From Sphingomonas koreensis (GTDB taxonomy: Bacteria > Pseudomonadota > Alphaproteobacteria > Sphingomonadales > Sphingomonadaceae), in the NCBI GenBank assembly GCA_006438735.1, contig RCZF01000001.1:1054001-1118000 (forward strand): a stretch of 64,000 nt of DNA. The letters are read 5' to 3'. A program made the translations under genes and the position numbers. Below the pieces are notes generated by a model. It had not been told where the DNA came from and did not search any database. It saw only the letters and a list, made by a program, of their open reading frames with translations. Below are positions 8,207 to 17,255 of the stretch, in pieces; within the stretch, counting starts at the first letter, position 1; every line of letters starts with the position of its first letter.

Positions 8207-10017
8207 GCGCGGGCGACCGCCTCGGCGGCGATCATCCGAGCCTCGCCATCGAGCCCGACGCCGTGTAGCGCCGCAACGATACGGTAGAGCGCCTCGGGCG
8301 GCACGCCGTCCCAGCCAGGCGTCTGCATGCCGATCGCGGCGAGCAGCACCACCGTGCCGGGCTGATGCGCCTGCACCGCGTGATCGAGCGCACGCGTCCA
8401 GCTGTTTTCCAGGCCGATCCGTACGCCCGTCGCCTTGGCCGCGCGCGCGCTGTCAGCCGCCGACAGCCGGCCAAGGCCCGCCAGACCGGCCGCGAACATC
8501 CGCGTCTTGATCGCGCCCGGGCTCGAGTCATCGCCTTTGAACGCGCTGAACACCCCGTAAGACACCGGCCCGGCCGCAGCCGGATCGGCCAGCGCCAGCA
8601 GCGCGGCGGCTTGCGATCCGCGATCGACATGATCCTGCCAGCGCATTGCCGCCCGATCGAAGCCGGCGCTGAGCAGCGAGGCGACGATGTCGTCCGCCTC
8701 CTTCACCTTGTCGGCCGGCGCGATTCCGATCGCCGCGCGCGCCGTCAACACCAGGCGCGCATAGCGCCCCGGCTCGCTGCCCGGCGCATCCCAGAGCTTG
8801 CGGAGTGCCGCGAGCCGATTGGCCTGATTGGCATCGGTATAGGCGGAGCGCAGATCGCGCGCCGTGCCGTCCTCCGCCGTCCCGGAATTGTCGCCCATGT
8901 CGATCTCGCCGTAAAGATCGACCAGCGCGGCGTTCGACAGCACGCCCCGCGCCGCCGCGCGTTCGGCGAACACCGCCCGCGCCCGCGCATCGAGCGCCGG
9001 CGACAGTGCACGCCAATAAGCGACCTGATTGCCCACCGTGCCGAGCAGCTCGTCCGGAATCTCGACGCCGGCCGCGGTTGCAAGGCCGTAACGCCAGGCG
9101 TTGAGCTGATCGACGCCGGTCCATTCGATCGTCACCGATTGGTCGCCGCGCATCCCGGCGCCGGTCACTTTCTGGGCGAGCCTCAGGTCGATGCCGGTGG
9201 CGACGCGGTGGCGCTGCGCGTCCTTCATCAGCGCGTCGGCCTGTTGCGGTTCGCCAGCCAGCCCGGCGCACATCGCCTTGGCCATGATCCAGCCCGCCTC
9301 ACCGGGCGCGAGCCGGCTCGACAGCGCAGTGAGCGAACAGAGCGCGGCCGGATCGCCATTGGCCAGCGCCGTCTGCATCGCGATCTGGAGCAGCTTGGCC
9401 GTGTAATTCTCGCGATCGACCTGCTGGACGATCGCCTGCGCGGTCACCGATTCGCCCATTCGTAGCAGCAGCCACGCGCGCTCGGCGGCGAAATCGGCGC
9501 CGTTGAGGCGCGCGGGCGTATCGATCGACGACGCCAGCGCGCGCCGGAGGAAGATTTCCATCCAGCGCGAGGCGATCGGCGTGTTCTGCCGCCGCATCAG
9601 CGTCTCGAGAAACCCGCCATCGGCATCGCCGAACGCATCGCGGGGCAGCGCGCCCTTGCCGTTGCCGGCGACGCCGATCTCGCCGAGCGAGCGCCGCGCA
9701 AAGGCGGGGAGCTCATATTGCGCCGGCATTTGCGCATAACTGGGCGTTGGGGTGCCGGCCGGCGTCGGCGTTGGGCTCGGTGTGGCGGACGGCGTTGCGC
9801 TCGGCAGAATCGACAGGCCGAGCGGGTTGGCGCTCGCGGACGGCGCGCGCGTCGCCGACGGAGTCGGCGATGCGCTCGGCGCCGGTGCTGGCGCCGATTG
9901 GCCGAAGCCGGGCGGCAGAATCGATTCGGGCTTGTCCTGGCCCGACGCGGGAATGCCCGCCCCAACCAGAATCAGCGCGATCGCGCCAAGCGCGGAATTA
10001 CTGCGCAGTCGCGGCAT
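8203..10017 (-). CDS. Secreted or envelope protein of unknown function with Pro/Ser/Thr-rich linker and helical-repeat-like body
   Basis: A 604-residue protein. The N-terminus MPRLRSNSALGAIALILVGAG is a signal peptide or anchor. Residues 41-93 are a low-complexity linker of Ala-Pro-Ser-Thr (SPTPS, PSATPS, PTPTP units). The rest is Ala/Leu-rich helical sequence without catalytic motifs, resembling a tetratricopeptide-like solenoid (repeated AxxLxxLGxxxxA patterns). I recognise it only as a conserved sphingomonad-type hypothetical. The start at 10017 is chosen because the upstream extension is basic and overlaps the small membrane-protein gene. It is coupled to xerD by a four-base overlap. Confidence 0.75.
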   Translation of the reverse strand: MPRLRSNSALGAIALILVGAGIPASGQDKPESILPPGFGQSAPAPAPSASPTPSATRAPSASANPLGLSILPSATPSATPSPTPTPAGTPTPSYAQMPAQYELPAFARRSLGEIGVAGNGKGALPRDAFGDADGGFLETLMRRQNTPIASRWMEIFLRRALASSIDTPARLNGADFAAERAWLLLRMGESVTAQAIVQQVDRENYTAKLLQIAMQTALANGDPAALCSLTALSSRLAPGEAGWIMAKAMCAGLAGEPQQADALMKDAQRHRVATGIDLRLAQKVTGAGMRGDQSVTIEWTGVDQLNAWRYGLATAAGVEIPDELLGTVGNQVAYWRALSPALDARARAVFAERAAARGVLSNAALVDLYGEIDMGDNSGTAEDGTARDLRSAYTDANQANRLAALRKLWDAPGSEPGRYARLVLTARAAIGIAPADKVKEADDIVASLLSAGFDRAAMRWQDHVDRGSQAAALLALADPAAAGPVSYGVFSAFKGDDSSPGAIKTRMFAAGLAGLGRLSAADSARAAKATGVRIGLENSWTRALDHAVQAHQPGTVVLLAAIGMQTPGWDGVPPEALYRIVAALHGVGLDGEARMIAAEAVARA

Positions 10018-10150
10018 TCTGCAGATTCGCAAGCGGAACCACTTTCTCGACCTGCGCCGGCTGCCTGGCCGTATCCCGCCCGGCAAGCCAGAACAGCCCC
10101 CCGATAACGACGACGAGGACGATAATGAGCGTAACCAGCGAACGAGACAT
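9998..10150 (-). CDS. Small single-pass membrane protein, unknown function
   Basis: A 50-residue protein: MSRSLVTLIIVLVVVIGGLF is a single transmembrane helix near the N-terminus, followed by a short polar tail (WLAGRDTARQPAQVEK...). The final 20 bases overlap the start of the following gene, suggesting translational coupling, with the larger envelope protein and xerD downstream. It is divergent from aroK, the starts about 80 bases apart. It is too short for family assignment. Its hydrophobic pattern and clean placement at the head of the operon make it likely to be real. Confidence 0.65.
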   Translation of the reverse strand: MSRSLVTLIIVLVVVIGGLFWLAGRDTARQPAQVEKVVPLANLQNAATAQ

Positions 10151-10231
10151 GAAGCACCCTATACGAAACCACTGCGGCCGATGCGCGGCCTTTTGCCCGA
10201 CGGGCGGGCTCGCTGTATAGCCCCCGCCGTC

Positions 10232-10771
10232 ATGTTGCAAAGCCGCACGCCAAACAGCCGCTGGGACGGCAAGCCGATCGTGCTCGTCGGTCTGATGGGC
10301 GTGGGCAAATCGACCGTCGGCCGCCGCCTGGCGAGCCGCATGGGTCTGCCGTTCGTCGATGCCGATGCCGAGATCGAGGCGGCGGCAGGCATGTCGATCG
10401 CGGAAATGTTCGATCATTACGGCGAAGCTTATTTTCGTGACGGCGAGCGGCGCGTGATTGCGCGGCTGATCGACGGCACCCGCAAGGTGATCGCGACGGG
10501 CGGCGGCGCCTTCATCAACGACGAGACCCGCGCACTGATTCTCGAAAGCGCGCTGGCGATCTGGCTCGACGCCAGCTCCGACGTGTTGGTCGAGCGCGTT
10601 CAGCGCCGCGACACGCGCCCGCTGCTGCGCGGCCGCGATCCCGGCGAGGTGCTCGCCGAGCTCGCCCGCGTGCGCAACCCGCTCTATGCCGAGGCGCCGA
10701 TCCGAATCCCCAGCAACCACGCGCCGCACGACGTCACTGTGCGCGCCATCCTGAAAGCCATCGGCCAATGA
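10232..10771 (+). CDS. aroK: Shikimate kinase
   Basis: A 179-residue P-loop kinase that phosphorylates shikimate at the 3-hydroxyl in aromatic amino acid synthesis. Walker A is GLMGVGKS at residues 20-27. The shikimate-binding DADAEIE and the GGGAF motif (VIATGGGAFIN) follow, with the lid region RDTRPLLRG. The ATG at 10232 is chosen because the upstream frame is antisense to another gene; no strong Shine-Dalgarno is visible. Its stop overlaps aroB by four bases, giving an aroKB operon as in many proteobacteria. Confidence 0.95.
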   Translation: MLQSRTPNSRWDGKPIVLVGLMGVGKSTVGRRLASRMGLPFVDADAEIEAAAGMSIAEMFDHYGEAYFRDGERRVIARLIDGTRKVIATGGGAFINDETRALILESALAIWLDASSDVLVERVQRRDTRPLLRGRDPGEVLAELARVRNPLYAEAPIRIPSNHAPHDVTVRAILKAIGQ

Positions 10772-11874
10772 TCCGTATCCCCGTTTCGCTCGGCACGCGC
10801 AGTTACGACGTCGTGATCGAGAATGGGCTGCTGTCGCGGGCCGGCGAACATCTCGCGCCGCTCGCGCGCGGGCGACCGATGGCGATCGTCACCGACGAGA
10901 ATGTCCGGCCGCATCTCGAAACGCTGCGGGCGTCGCTCACTGCCGTGGGCATCACGAATGACGCGATCGTTTTGCCGCCCGGCGAAGGATCGAAAAGCTG
11001 GGCGCAGCTCGAGGCGCTGACCGATCGGCTACTCGATCTCGGCGTCGAGCGCGGCGATCATGTGGTTGCGCTCGGCGGCGGCGTGATCGGCGATCTGGTC
11101 GGCTTCGCCTGCGCGATCCTCAAGCGCGGTTGTGGATTCGTCCAGGTGCCGACGACGCTGCTCGCACAGGTCGATTCGTCTGTCGGCGGCAAGACCGCGA
11201 TCAACAGCCGCGGCGGCAAGAATTTGATCGGCGCATTCCACCAGCCGGCGCTGGTGCTGATCGATCCCGCGACGCTCGATACGCTGCCCGCGCGCCAGGT
11301 CCGAGCGGGCTATGCCGAGGTCGTCAAATACGGGCTGATCGACGACCCCGATTTCTTCGCCTGGTGTGAAGCCCATGCGGCGGCGCTGCTGGCGGGCGAT
11401 CGGGCCGCGCGCACCCACGCCATCGCCCATTCGGTCGCCGCCAAGGCGCGGATCGTGGCCGAGGACGAGCGCGAGACGACGGGTAAGCGCGCGTTGCTCA
11501 ACCTCGGCCACACGTTCGGCCACGCGCTCGAAGCCGAAGCCGGTTTTTCCGATAAGCTGATCCACGGCGAAGGTGTCGCCGCCGGCATGGCGCTGGCATT
11601 TGCCTATTCGGCCGAGCGCGGCCTCGCGCCCGCGGCCGACGCGGCGCGCGTCGCACGCCATCTGCGCGCCGCCGGCCTGCCCGACGGCGCCGTCGCCGCT
11701 GGCATCACCGCCTCGGGCGAGACGCTGGTCGCGCACATGCTTCACGACAAGAAAATGGACGCGGGTACGCTGCCGTTCCTGCTCGCCCGCGGCATCGGCC
11801 GGACCTATCTCGATCGCGACGTCGATCTCGCCGACGTCACCGCATTTCTCGATCGGACCCGCGGCCAAGGCTGA
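10768..11874 (+). CDS. aroB: 3-dehydroquinate synthase
   Basis: A 368-residue NAD- and zinc-dependent enzyme converting DAHP to 3-dehydroquinate, step two of the shikimate pathway. Motifs: LPPGEGSKSW, ALGGGVIGDLVGFACAILKRG, QVPTTLLAQVDSSVGGKTAIN, the metal ligand region YAEVVKYGLI, and LLNLGHTFGHALEAE with HGEGVAAGM. Length and motifs are canonical. It is coupled to aroK by a four-base overlap. Confidence 0.97.
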   Translation: MIRIPVSLGTRSYDVVIENGLLSRAGEHLAPLARGRPMAIVTDENVRPHLETLRASLTAVGITNDAIVLPPGEGSKSWAQLEALTDRLLDLGVERGDHVVALGGGVIGDLVGFACAILKRGCGFVQVPTTLLAQVDSSVGGKTAINSRGGKNLIGAFHQPALVLIDPATLDTLPARQVRAGYAEVVKYGLIDDPDFFAWCEAHAAALLAGDRAARTHAIAHSVAAKARIVAEDERETTGKRALLNLGHTFGHALEAEAGFSDKLIHGEGVAAGMALAFAYSAERGLAPAADAARVARHLRAAGLPDGAVAAGITASGETLVAHMLHDKKMDAGTLPFLLARGIGRTYLDRDVDLADVTAFLDRTRGQG

Positions 11875-11955
11875 TTGTTACGGAACCGGCCAGCGGCGGG
11901 ACGCGTTCCCCTGATCTATGCCGCACGCCGCGGCGTCAATTTGAAAGGGGACCCC

Positions 11956-12096
11956 ATGTTTCTTACGATCGCCGCTATTCTCGTCGTGCTGTGGCTGCTC
12001 GGCTTCTTCGCGTTCCACATCGCCGGCGGCTTGATCCACATCCTGATCGTCATCGCGATCATCGCCGTGATCGTGCACTTCGTCCGCGGCCGCTGA
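11956..12096 (+). CDS. Lmo0937-family small membrane protein
   Basis: A 46-residue, very hydrophobic protein: MFLTIAAILVVLWLLGFFAF then HIAGGLIHILIVIAIIAVIV, ending HFVRGR. Two short transmembrane helices around an HIAGGLIH turn match the lmo0937 family, which is widespread and often stress-induced, with unknown function. GAAAGGGG a few bases upstream of the ATG at 11956 supports this start. It stands alone between aroB and the convergent DUF423 gene. Confidence 0.85.
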   Translation: MFLTIAAILVVLWLLGFFAFHIAGGLIHILIVIAIIAVIVHFVRGR

Positions 12097-12109
12097 CGCC
12101 TGTTTCGAC

Positions 12110-12135
12110 GCGAGGTGGCCGCGCGGTCACCTCGC
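12110..12135. terminator. Hairpin between convergent genes
   Basis: GCGAGGTG at 12110-12117 pairs with CACCTCGC at 12128-12135, with a self-complementary CCGCGCGG core between them. It lies between the lmo0937-type gene and the convergent DUF423 gene, whose stop codon it covers. It has no U-run, so termination is a guess from position and strength. Confidence 0.4.
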
Positions 12136-12456
12136 CGCCGAAACCGCCAACCATAGCCAGCCCGCGATAAGCATCGCGCCGCCGATCGGCGTCACCGCGC
12201 CGAGCCATCGCGGCAAGCCCAGCGCCATCAGATATAGCGTTCCGGCAAAGATCGCGCCGCCAGCCAGAAACAGCCAGGCCGGGCCACGCGCGTTCAGTTG
12301 TACGGCGACCAGCGCCGCGACCGCGTGGATCAACTGATAATGCGCGCCGGTCTTGATCCATTCCGCGGCCTCGCCGCTGGCGCCGTGCGCGCCGAACGCT
12401 CCTGCCCCTACGGCGATCGCGCCCGATAGTCCGGCAAGCGCCACGATCCAGTTCAT
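12127..12456 (-). CDS. DUF423 membrane protein
   Basis: A 109-residue integral membrane protein. It opens MNWIVALAGLSGAIAVGAGA with the signature GAFGAHG, contains WIKTGAHYQLIHA, the DUF423 hallmark, and has about four hydrophobic helices. The function is unknown. The ATG at 12456 overlaps the antiporter stop (ATGA) and has GGGAG at good spacing; an ATG six bases upstream (12462) is too close to that site. It is the last gene of the minus-strand group running from the scaffold gene through the antiporter. Confidence 0.9.
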   Translation of the reverse strand: MNWIVALAGLSGAIAVGAGAFGAHGASGEAAEWIKTGAHYQLIHAVAALVAVQLNARGPAWLFLAGGAIFAGTLYLMALGLPRWLGAVTPIGGAMLIAGWLWLAVSAAR

Positions 12457-14222
12457 CCGCATTCTCCCGGCTCGGGCTTGAACGACTGGCGCGTCAAAAT
12501 CCGGTCGTTGCCCGCGTGCAGATCGCCCGCCTCCGATTGTTGCTTGAGCCGATCGGCATCGCGGTCGCGGTAATCGCGCTCGGTCGTGTCGATTTCTTCC
12601 TCGTCGACACCGAGCTCAGCGAGCGCAAGCCGCGCCATGCACACCGCCGATTCCATCACCTCGCGCACCGTGCCCTTGATCGGCGCGCCGTCCATCTTGA
12701 TCAGGCTGCGGCGATCGTAGGCGCGCACGAAGATCGCCGCAGTGGGGAATGCATGGTTGACGCTGGTCAGCAGCTCGGCGTCGAGCACGTCGCCATCGAT
12801 GCAGAACAGGATCAGCTGCGCATCGGCACCGCCCGCCTGACGCAGCAGATCGATCCGCGTGCCGTCCCCATAATAGACTTTCGCGCCGAACGTGCCGGCA
12901 ACCTCGATCATCTCGACGTCCTGATCGATCAGCGTCACCGAAATGCGCTGCCCGATCAGAATCTGCGCCACGGTCTGCCCGAACCGGCCATAGCCGACCA
13001 CCAGCGCGCGGGCGCCGTCCTCATTGGGTGTTTCCAGCCCCTCGCTGCTGCGGTCCGGCTCCTTGCGGATGCGGCTCGTCACCGCCATCAGAAACGGTGT
13101 CGTCGCCATCGACAACGTGACGATCGCGCCGAACAGGCTCGCCGCCTCGGGCGCGATCAGATAGGCCTTTTGCGCCTGCGCGAACAGCACGAAGCCGAAT
13201 TCGCCACCCTGGCTGAGCAGCAGCCCGAGCGCGAGCGCGGCGCGCCAGCGCATCCGGAACGCCAGCCCGATCCCGCCGATGATGATCGCCTTGGTGACGA
13301 TCAGCGCCAGCGCCATGCCGACGACGAAGAACGGCCGCTCGGCAATCGCATGGAGATCGAGCATCATGCCGATCGACAGGAAGAACAGCCCGAGCAGGAT
13401 CGATCGAAACGGTTCGACATCGGCCTCGAGCTCGTGTCGGTATGGGCTATCGGCCAGCATCACGCCCGCGACGAACGCGCCGAGCGCGGTCGACAGGCCC
13501 AGCGCCTCCATCACCGCCGCGCTGGCGATGACGGTGAACAAAGCGGCGAATACGAACATCTCGCGCTCGCCCAAATTGCCGATCAGCATGAACATCGGCC
13601 GCAGCACGAAGCGCCCGGCGAGAATGAGGCCGGCGACCGCCAGCACGGTGTAAAGCGCCAGCTGCCAGCCGGGCGGCCCGGCCTGATCGGCGGGATTGCG
13701 CGACAAGGCCGCGACGATCGTGATCAGCGGCACGATCGACAGATCCTGGAACAGCAGGATCGAGAAAGCACGCTCGCCGAACGGGGTGCGCATCCGCCCG
13801 GCCGATTGCAGCATCGGCAACACCTGCGCGGTCGAGGATAGCGCCAGCGGCAGGCCGAGCGCGATCGCCGCGGCGAGCGTGAAGCCCGTGCCGATATAGA
13901 CCACGACCGCCAGCGCCACGCCGCAGAGCGCGACTTGCAACAAACCGAGGCCGAGGATTTCCTTCTTCATCTGCCACAGCCGCGTCGGACTCAGCTCGAG
14001 GCCGACGATGAACAGCAACAGCGTGATGCCGAGCTCGGCGATGCCCATCTTCGATTCGGCGTCGCCGACGAGGCCGAGCACTTGCGGCCCGACCACCGCG
14101 CCGGCGACGAGATAGCCCAAGGTCGCACCGAGCCCGAGCTTGCGGAACAGGACGACGAAGACGAGCGCGAAACCGAGCAGCAGGACACCGTCGCGCAGCA
14201 GCGAGGTGGTGCTGCCGTCCAT
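12453..14222 (-). CDS. CPA2-family monovalent cation:proton antiporter (KefB/KefC-like)
   Basis: A 589-residue inner-membrane protein. A hydrophobic N-terminal domain of about 12 helices carries GYLVAGAVVGP, GLELSPTRLW and FVAGVMLADSPYRHELE, typical of CPA2 exchangers. It is followed by a cytosolic RCK/TrkA-N domain with a Rossmann motif ALVVGYGRFGQTVAQIL (near residue 415) and a charged C-terminal tail. It probably effluxes potassium or sodium in exchange for protons; glutathione gating as in KefC cannot be confirmed. MDGSTTSLLRDG at 14222 is the start because the upstream extension is low-complexity and overlaps the scaffold gene. Its start and the scaffold stop share one base. Confidence 0.9.
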   Translation of the reverse strand: MDGSTTSLLRDGVLLLGFALVFVVLFRKLGLGATLGYLVAGAVVGPQVLGLVGDAESKMGIAELGITLLLFIVGLELSPTRLWQMKKEILGLGLLQVALCGVALAVVVYIGTGFTLAAAIALGLPLALSSTAQVLPMLQSAGRMRTPFGERAFSILLFQDLSIVPLITIVAALSRNPADQAGPPGWQLALYTVLAVAGLILAGRFVLRPMFMLIGNLGEREMFVFAALFTVIASAAVMEALGLSTALGAFVAGVMLADSPYRHELEADVEPFRSILLGLFFLSIGMMLDLHAIAERPFFVVGMALALIVTKAIIIGGIGLAFRMRWRAALALGLLLSQGGEFGFVLFAQAQKAYLIAPEAASLFGAIVTLSMATTPFLMAVTSRIRKEPDRSSEGLETPNEDGARALVVGYGRFGQTVAQILIGQRISVTLIDQDVEMIEVAGTFGAKVYYGDGTRIDLLRQAGGADAQLILFCIDGDVLDAELLTSVNHAFPTAAIFVRAYDRRSLIKMDGAPIKGTVREVMESAVCMARLALAELGVDEEEIDTTERDYRDRDADRLKQQSEAGDLHAGNDRILTRQSFKPEPGECG

Positions 14223-14659
14223 CAGGCGATCGCCCCGGCGCGCGCCGCCGCCGCGGCCTCGGCCGCCGCCTCGAACGCCAGCCGGATCGAGGGATGCCGC
14301 GCGCTGTGCGCCAGCGCCGGTGTGAACACTTCGAGCCCCGGCCAATCGGGCGCAGTATCGCGCTCGCCCGCCAGCCACGCAGCCAGCGCGTCGCGCGCGG
14401 CAGCGAGTTCCTCGGCATTGCGGCCGATGGCGTGCGCCGCCATCAGGGACGACGACGCCTGCCCGAGCGCGCAGGCGCGCACCAGCATGCCAAGCTCGCT
14501 GACGCGCCCCGCGTCATCGACGCTGACGTCCACCGTCACGCGGCTGCCGCAGATCGGCGAGCGCTTTTCGGACGACGCCATCGGCGCCGGCAACCGCTCC
14601 TGATAAGGGATCGAGGCGGCAAGCCGCAGGATTTCGGTATTGTAGAGCGGGGCGTCCAT
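14222..14659 (-). CDS. NifU/IscU-like iron-sulfur cluster scaffold protein, lacking the third cysteine
   Basis: A 145-residue protein starting MDAPLYNTEILRLAASIPYQ. It has the IscU-fold cysteines C37 (SPICGSRV) and C63 (VRACALGQASSS), the latter in the conserved CxxGxASSS-like loop. The third cluster-binding cysteine of canonical IscU, expected around residues 119-124, is absent (HSARHPSIRLAF). The role in cluster assembly is therefore uncertain; alphaproteobacterial homologues carry the same annotation. It is translationally linked to the antiporter downstream. The start at 14659 is chosen because the upstream extension overlaps non-coding sequence. Confidence 0.8.
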   Translation of the reverse strand: MDAPLYNTEILRLAASIPYQERLPAPMASSEKRSPICGSRVTVDVSVDDAGRVSELGMLVRACALGQASSSLMAAHAIGRNAEELAAARDALAAWLAGERDTAPDWPGLEVFTPALAHSARHPSIRLAFEAAAEAAAAARAGAIA

Positions 14660-14705
14660 AACCGCGATGTAGGGGGCAAAGACGGAATCGCCCACCCCCG
14701 GCCGC

Positions 14706-15260
14706 TCAGTCGGTGTTATTTTGCGCGGGCGATCGATCACCGTGCCCGAATACCGGCTGCCCATGTCGCCGCTGATCGACGAAATCGGCAACGCTCGCGC
14801 TGGTCGCGTTGAGCAAGGGATAGCTGCGCGCCTCGGTCAACCATTCGGGCCGGTTGCGCGGGCCGCCGTGGAGCGTGTCGAGCACCAGCACGACCAGCAG
14901 GAAGCCCAGGCTGGCAATGATCAGGCCCTTCAGCGCGCCGAACCCGAAGCCGAGCGCGCGATCGACCGGGCCGAGGATCGACGTGCGCGTCCGCCGCCCG
15001 ACCGCATTGGCGACCAGCCGCCCGCCGAAATAGGTCAGCCCGACGATGATCGCGAACGCCAGCACCGCCGCGCCGGCCGCCGTGCCGATCGTGCCGAGCA
15101 GCGCGTGCGACAGCGGCGTGTGGAACAGCTTCACCGCGAAGATCACGAAGACGAACGCCATCAGCGACAGCACTTCGGTGACGAAGCCGCGCAGCCAGCC
15201 GAGCACCGCGCCGCCGCCGACGAGGAGGACAACGACGATATCGAGCGCAGTCAGACCCAT
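14706..15260 (-). CDS. cvpA: CvpA family membrane protein
   Basis: A 184-residue inner-membrane protein with about four helices. It opens MGLTALDIVVVLLVGGGAVL with the family GWLRGFVTEVLSL, and contains LGPVDRALGFGFGALKGLI, the CvpA signature. The family is associated with colicin V production and envelope stress in E. coli, where cvpA precedes purF. Here it is about 3 kb from purF and on the opposite strand, with radA between. The C-terminal tail is polar (DQRRHGQPVFGHGDRSPAQN). Confidence 0.92.
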   Translation of the reverse strand: MGLTALDIVVVLLVGGGAVLGWLRGFVTEVLSLMAFVFVIFAVKLFHTPLSHALLGTIGTAAGAAVLAFAIIVGLTYFGGRLVANAVGRRTRTSILGPVDRALGFGFGALKGLIIASLGFLLVVLVLDTLHGGPRNRPEWLTEARSYPLLNATSASVADFVDQRRHGQPVFGHGDRSPAQNNTD

Positions 15261-15315
15261 GTGTTCCTAAAGCCGCGATCGGCGCGCGAAGTCGAGCGCA
15301 ATTCGACGAAGCGGA

Positions 15316-16689
15316 TCACCCGCGCCCCATCATATGATCGACCAGCGCGCCGAGCGTCTTGAACCCCGACAGCCGCAGCGCGCCCTTGTCGCCGGCCATC
15401 CCGGCCGGCACCAGCGCGCGCTCGAAGCCGAGCTTGCCGGCTTCCTTCAATCTGAGCGCGCCGTGCGCCACCGGCCTGATCTCGCCCGACAAGGCGACTT
15501 CGCCGAATACCACGGCGTCGGCCGGCACCGGGCGTTCGCTGAGCGCCGAGACGAGCGCGGCCGCCACCGCCATGTCGGCAGCGGGATCCTGAACGCGATA
15601 CCCCCCGGCGATGTTGAGATAGACTTCGCTCGATGAAAAACTGAGCCCGCAGCGCGCCTCGAGCACCGCCAGGATCATCGCCAGCCGGCCCGAATCCCAG
15701 CCGACCACCGCGCGCCGCGGCGTCGCCCCGCTGGCCAGCCGCACGACCAGCGCCTGGATTTCGATCAGCACCGGCCGCGTGCCTTCCAGCGCGGGGAACA
15801 CCGTCGTTCCCGTCACATTCTCGTCGCGGTGCGTGAGGAACAGCGCCGACGGATTGGCGACTTCGCTGAGGCCGCCCTGCTCCATCGCGAACACGCCGAT
15901 CTCGTCGGTGCCGCCGAAGCGATTCTTGATCGCGCGAAGGATGCGATATTGGTGGCTACGCTCGCCCTCGAAGCTCAGCACGGTATCGACCATGTGTTCG
16001 AGCACGCGCGGGCCGGCGATGCTGCCGTCCTTGGTGACATGGCCGACCAGCACCACCGCGGTGCCGCGCTCCTTGGCGAAGCGGATCAGCTCCTGTGCCG
16101 AGGCGCGGACCTGGCTGACGGTGCCCGGCGCGCCTTCGATGAGGTCCGAATGCATCGTCTGGATCGAATCGATCACCAGCAGCGCGGGCGGGCTCGCCTG
16201 CCCCAGCGTCGTGAGGATATCGCGTGTGGAGGTGGCCGCTGCGAGCTGCACCGGCGCATTGCCCAGCCCCAATCGCCGCGCGCGCAGCCGCACCTGATCT
16301 GCCGCTTCCTCGCCGGAGACATAAGCGACGCCGCGCCCCGCCAGCGCGAGCCGCGCCGCCGCCTGCAACAGCAAGGTCGATTTGCCGATCCCCGGATCGC
16401 CGCCGATCAGCGTCGCCGATCCCTCGACGAAGCCGCCGCCCATCGCCCGATCGAGCTCGGCGATGCCCGACGTCATCCGTTCGGGCAGCGCGACTTCGGT
16501 ATCGAGCCCGACGAGCGTCATCGTCCGCCCGCCCGATTGCAGATTATGCTTGGCCTGGAACGGCGTGACGACCGCCCCCGCCTCCTCGACCAGCGTATTC
16601 CATTCGGTGCAATCGGCGCACTGCCCCGCCCAGCGATGGCTCACCGAGCCGCACGATTGGCAGACATAGCGTTTTTGCGGCTTGGCCAT
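15316..16689 (-). CDS. radA: DNA repair protein RadA (Sms)
   Basis: A 457-residue RecA-like protein that promotes branch migration of recombination intermediates. The N-terminal zinc finger has C10, C13, C24 and C27 (VCQSCGS..AGQCADCTEW). Walker A is GGDPGIGKST (residues 96-105). The RadA-specific KNRFG motif occurs in LRAIKNRFGGTDEIG, and the C-terminal Lon-protease-like domain includes YLNIAGGYRVQDPAADMAVA. ATG at 16689 is the start; a TTG two codons upstream is an alternative. Length is typical. Confidence 0.97.
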   Translation of the reverse strand: MAKPQKRYVCQSCGSVSHRWAGQCADCTEWNTLVEEAGAVVTPFQAKHNLQSGGRTMTLVGLDTEVALPERMTSGIAELDRAMGGGFVEGSATLIGGDPGIGKSTLLLQAAARLALAGRGVAYVSGEEAADQVRLRARRLGLGNAPVQLAAATSTRDILTTLGQASPPALLVIDSIQTMHSDLIEGAPGTVSQVRASAQELIRFAKERGTAVVLVGHVTKDGSIAGPRVLEHMVDTVLSFEGERSHQYRILRAIKNRFGGTDEIGVFAMEQGGLSEVANPSALFLTHRDENVTGTTVFPALEGTRPVLIEIQALVVRLASGATPRRAVVGWDSGRLAMILAVLEARCGLSFSSSEVYLNIAGGYRVQDPAADMAVAAALVSALSERPVPADAVVFGEVALSGEIRPVAHGALRLKEAGKLGFERALVPAGMAGDKGALRLSGFKTLGALVDHMMGRG

Positions 16690-17255
16690 GGTCAATAGCT
16701 AGCAGACGCGGAACGGGAGGGGAACATCGAATGCGTGTTCGGCGAAAAATGGGTGCCGGTGACGACCGGCGGCATGCGAAGTGGAGAAAGTGGAGAGTGT
16801 CGTGGCTGTTTCGCGGCTGTTGCGCCGGGAACGCACCGACGCGGCCGCACCGACGCGACAAGAACGCGACACCTGCGCGTCGGTAACGCGGCACGGCGCG
16901 ACGACGACGCGACAGTGCCGCGACGCTGCCGAACGGCGAGGTGACGATGAAGCGACGGGGTTGGGATCAAGATGAGGCATAAATCAGCGCAATGGCTTAG
17001 AAGGACTCGACGATGTCTCAGACATTTTCCAACATTGGAAGGGGTGACCGCTTTCGCCCCAATTCCGGTCGCTTACGCCACCGCAGCCCTTTCCTGACAG
17101 CTGCCGAGGCGATAACTATTGGTGCTCACTTCTACGTGGGCGAATCGTGATAGCAGTGGCGCTATTAGCGGGCATTTTGTGGTCACGTTGGACGCGAAAT
17201 CGCGTCGCATTTCGATTTTTGACATCGCCCCTGCCTAATTGCGAGCGAGCGCCCG
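16690..17255. other. Intergenic interval without a recognisable gene
   Basis: The first part (about 16780-16940) is GC-rich, with loosely repeated CGCGAC/GCGACG words and an 11-base direct repeat GCACCGACGCG (two copies near 16830-16855). Several reading frames stay open there only because of this composition. From about 16975 the sequence becomes A/T-richer and resembles the following small genes in composition. I see no convincing coding frame, RNA gene or terminator. Confidence 0.5.

Noticed and set aside
16780..16940. A tandem repeat or CRISPR-like array of CGCGAC words
   Set aside because: Unit length and spacing are irregular, with no conserved repeat-spacer pattern; only one 11-base pair repeats exactly.
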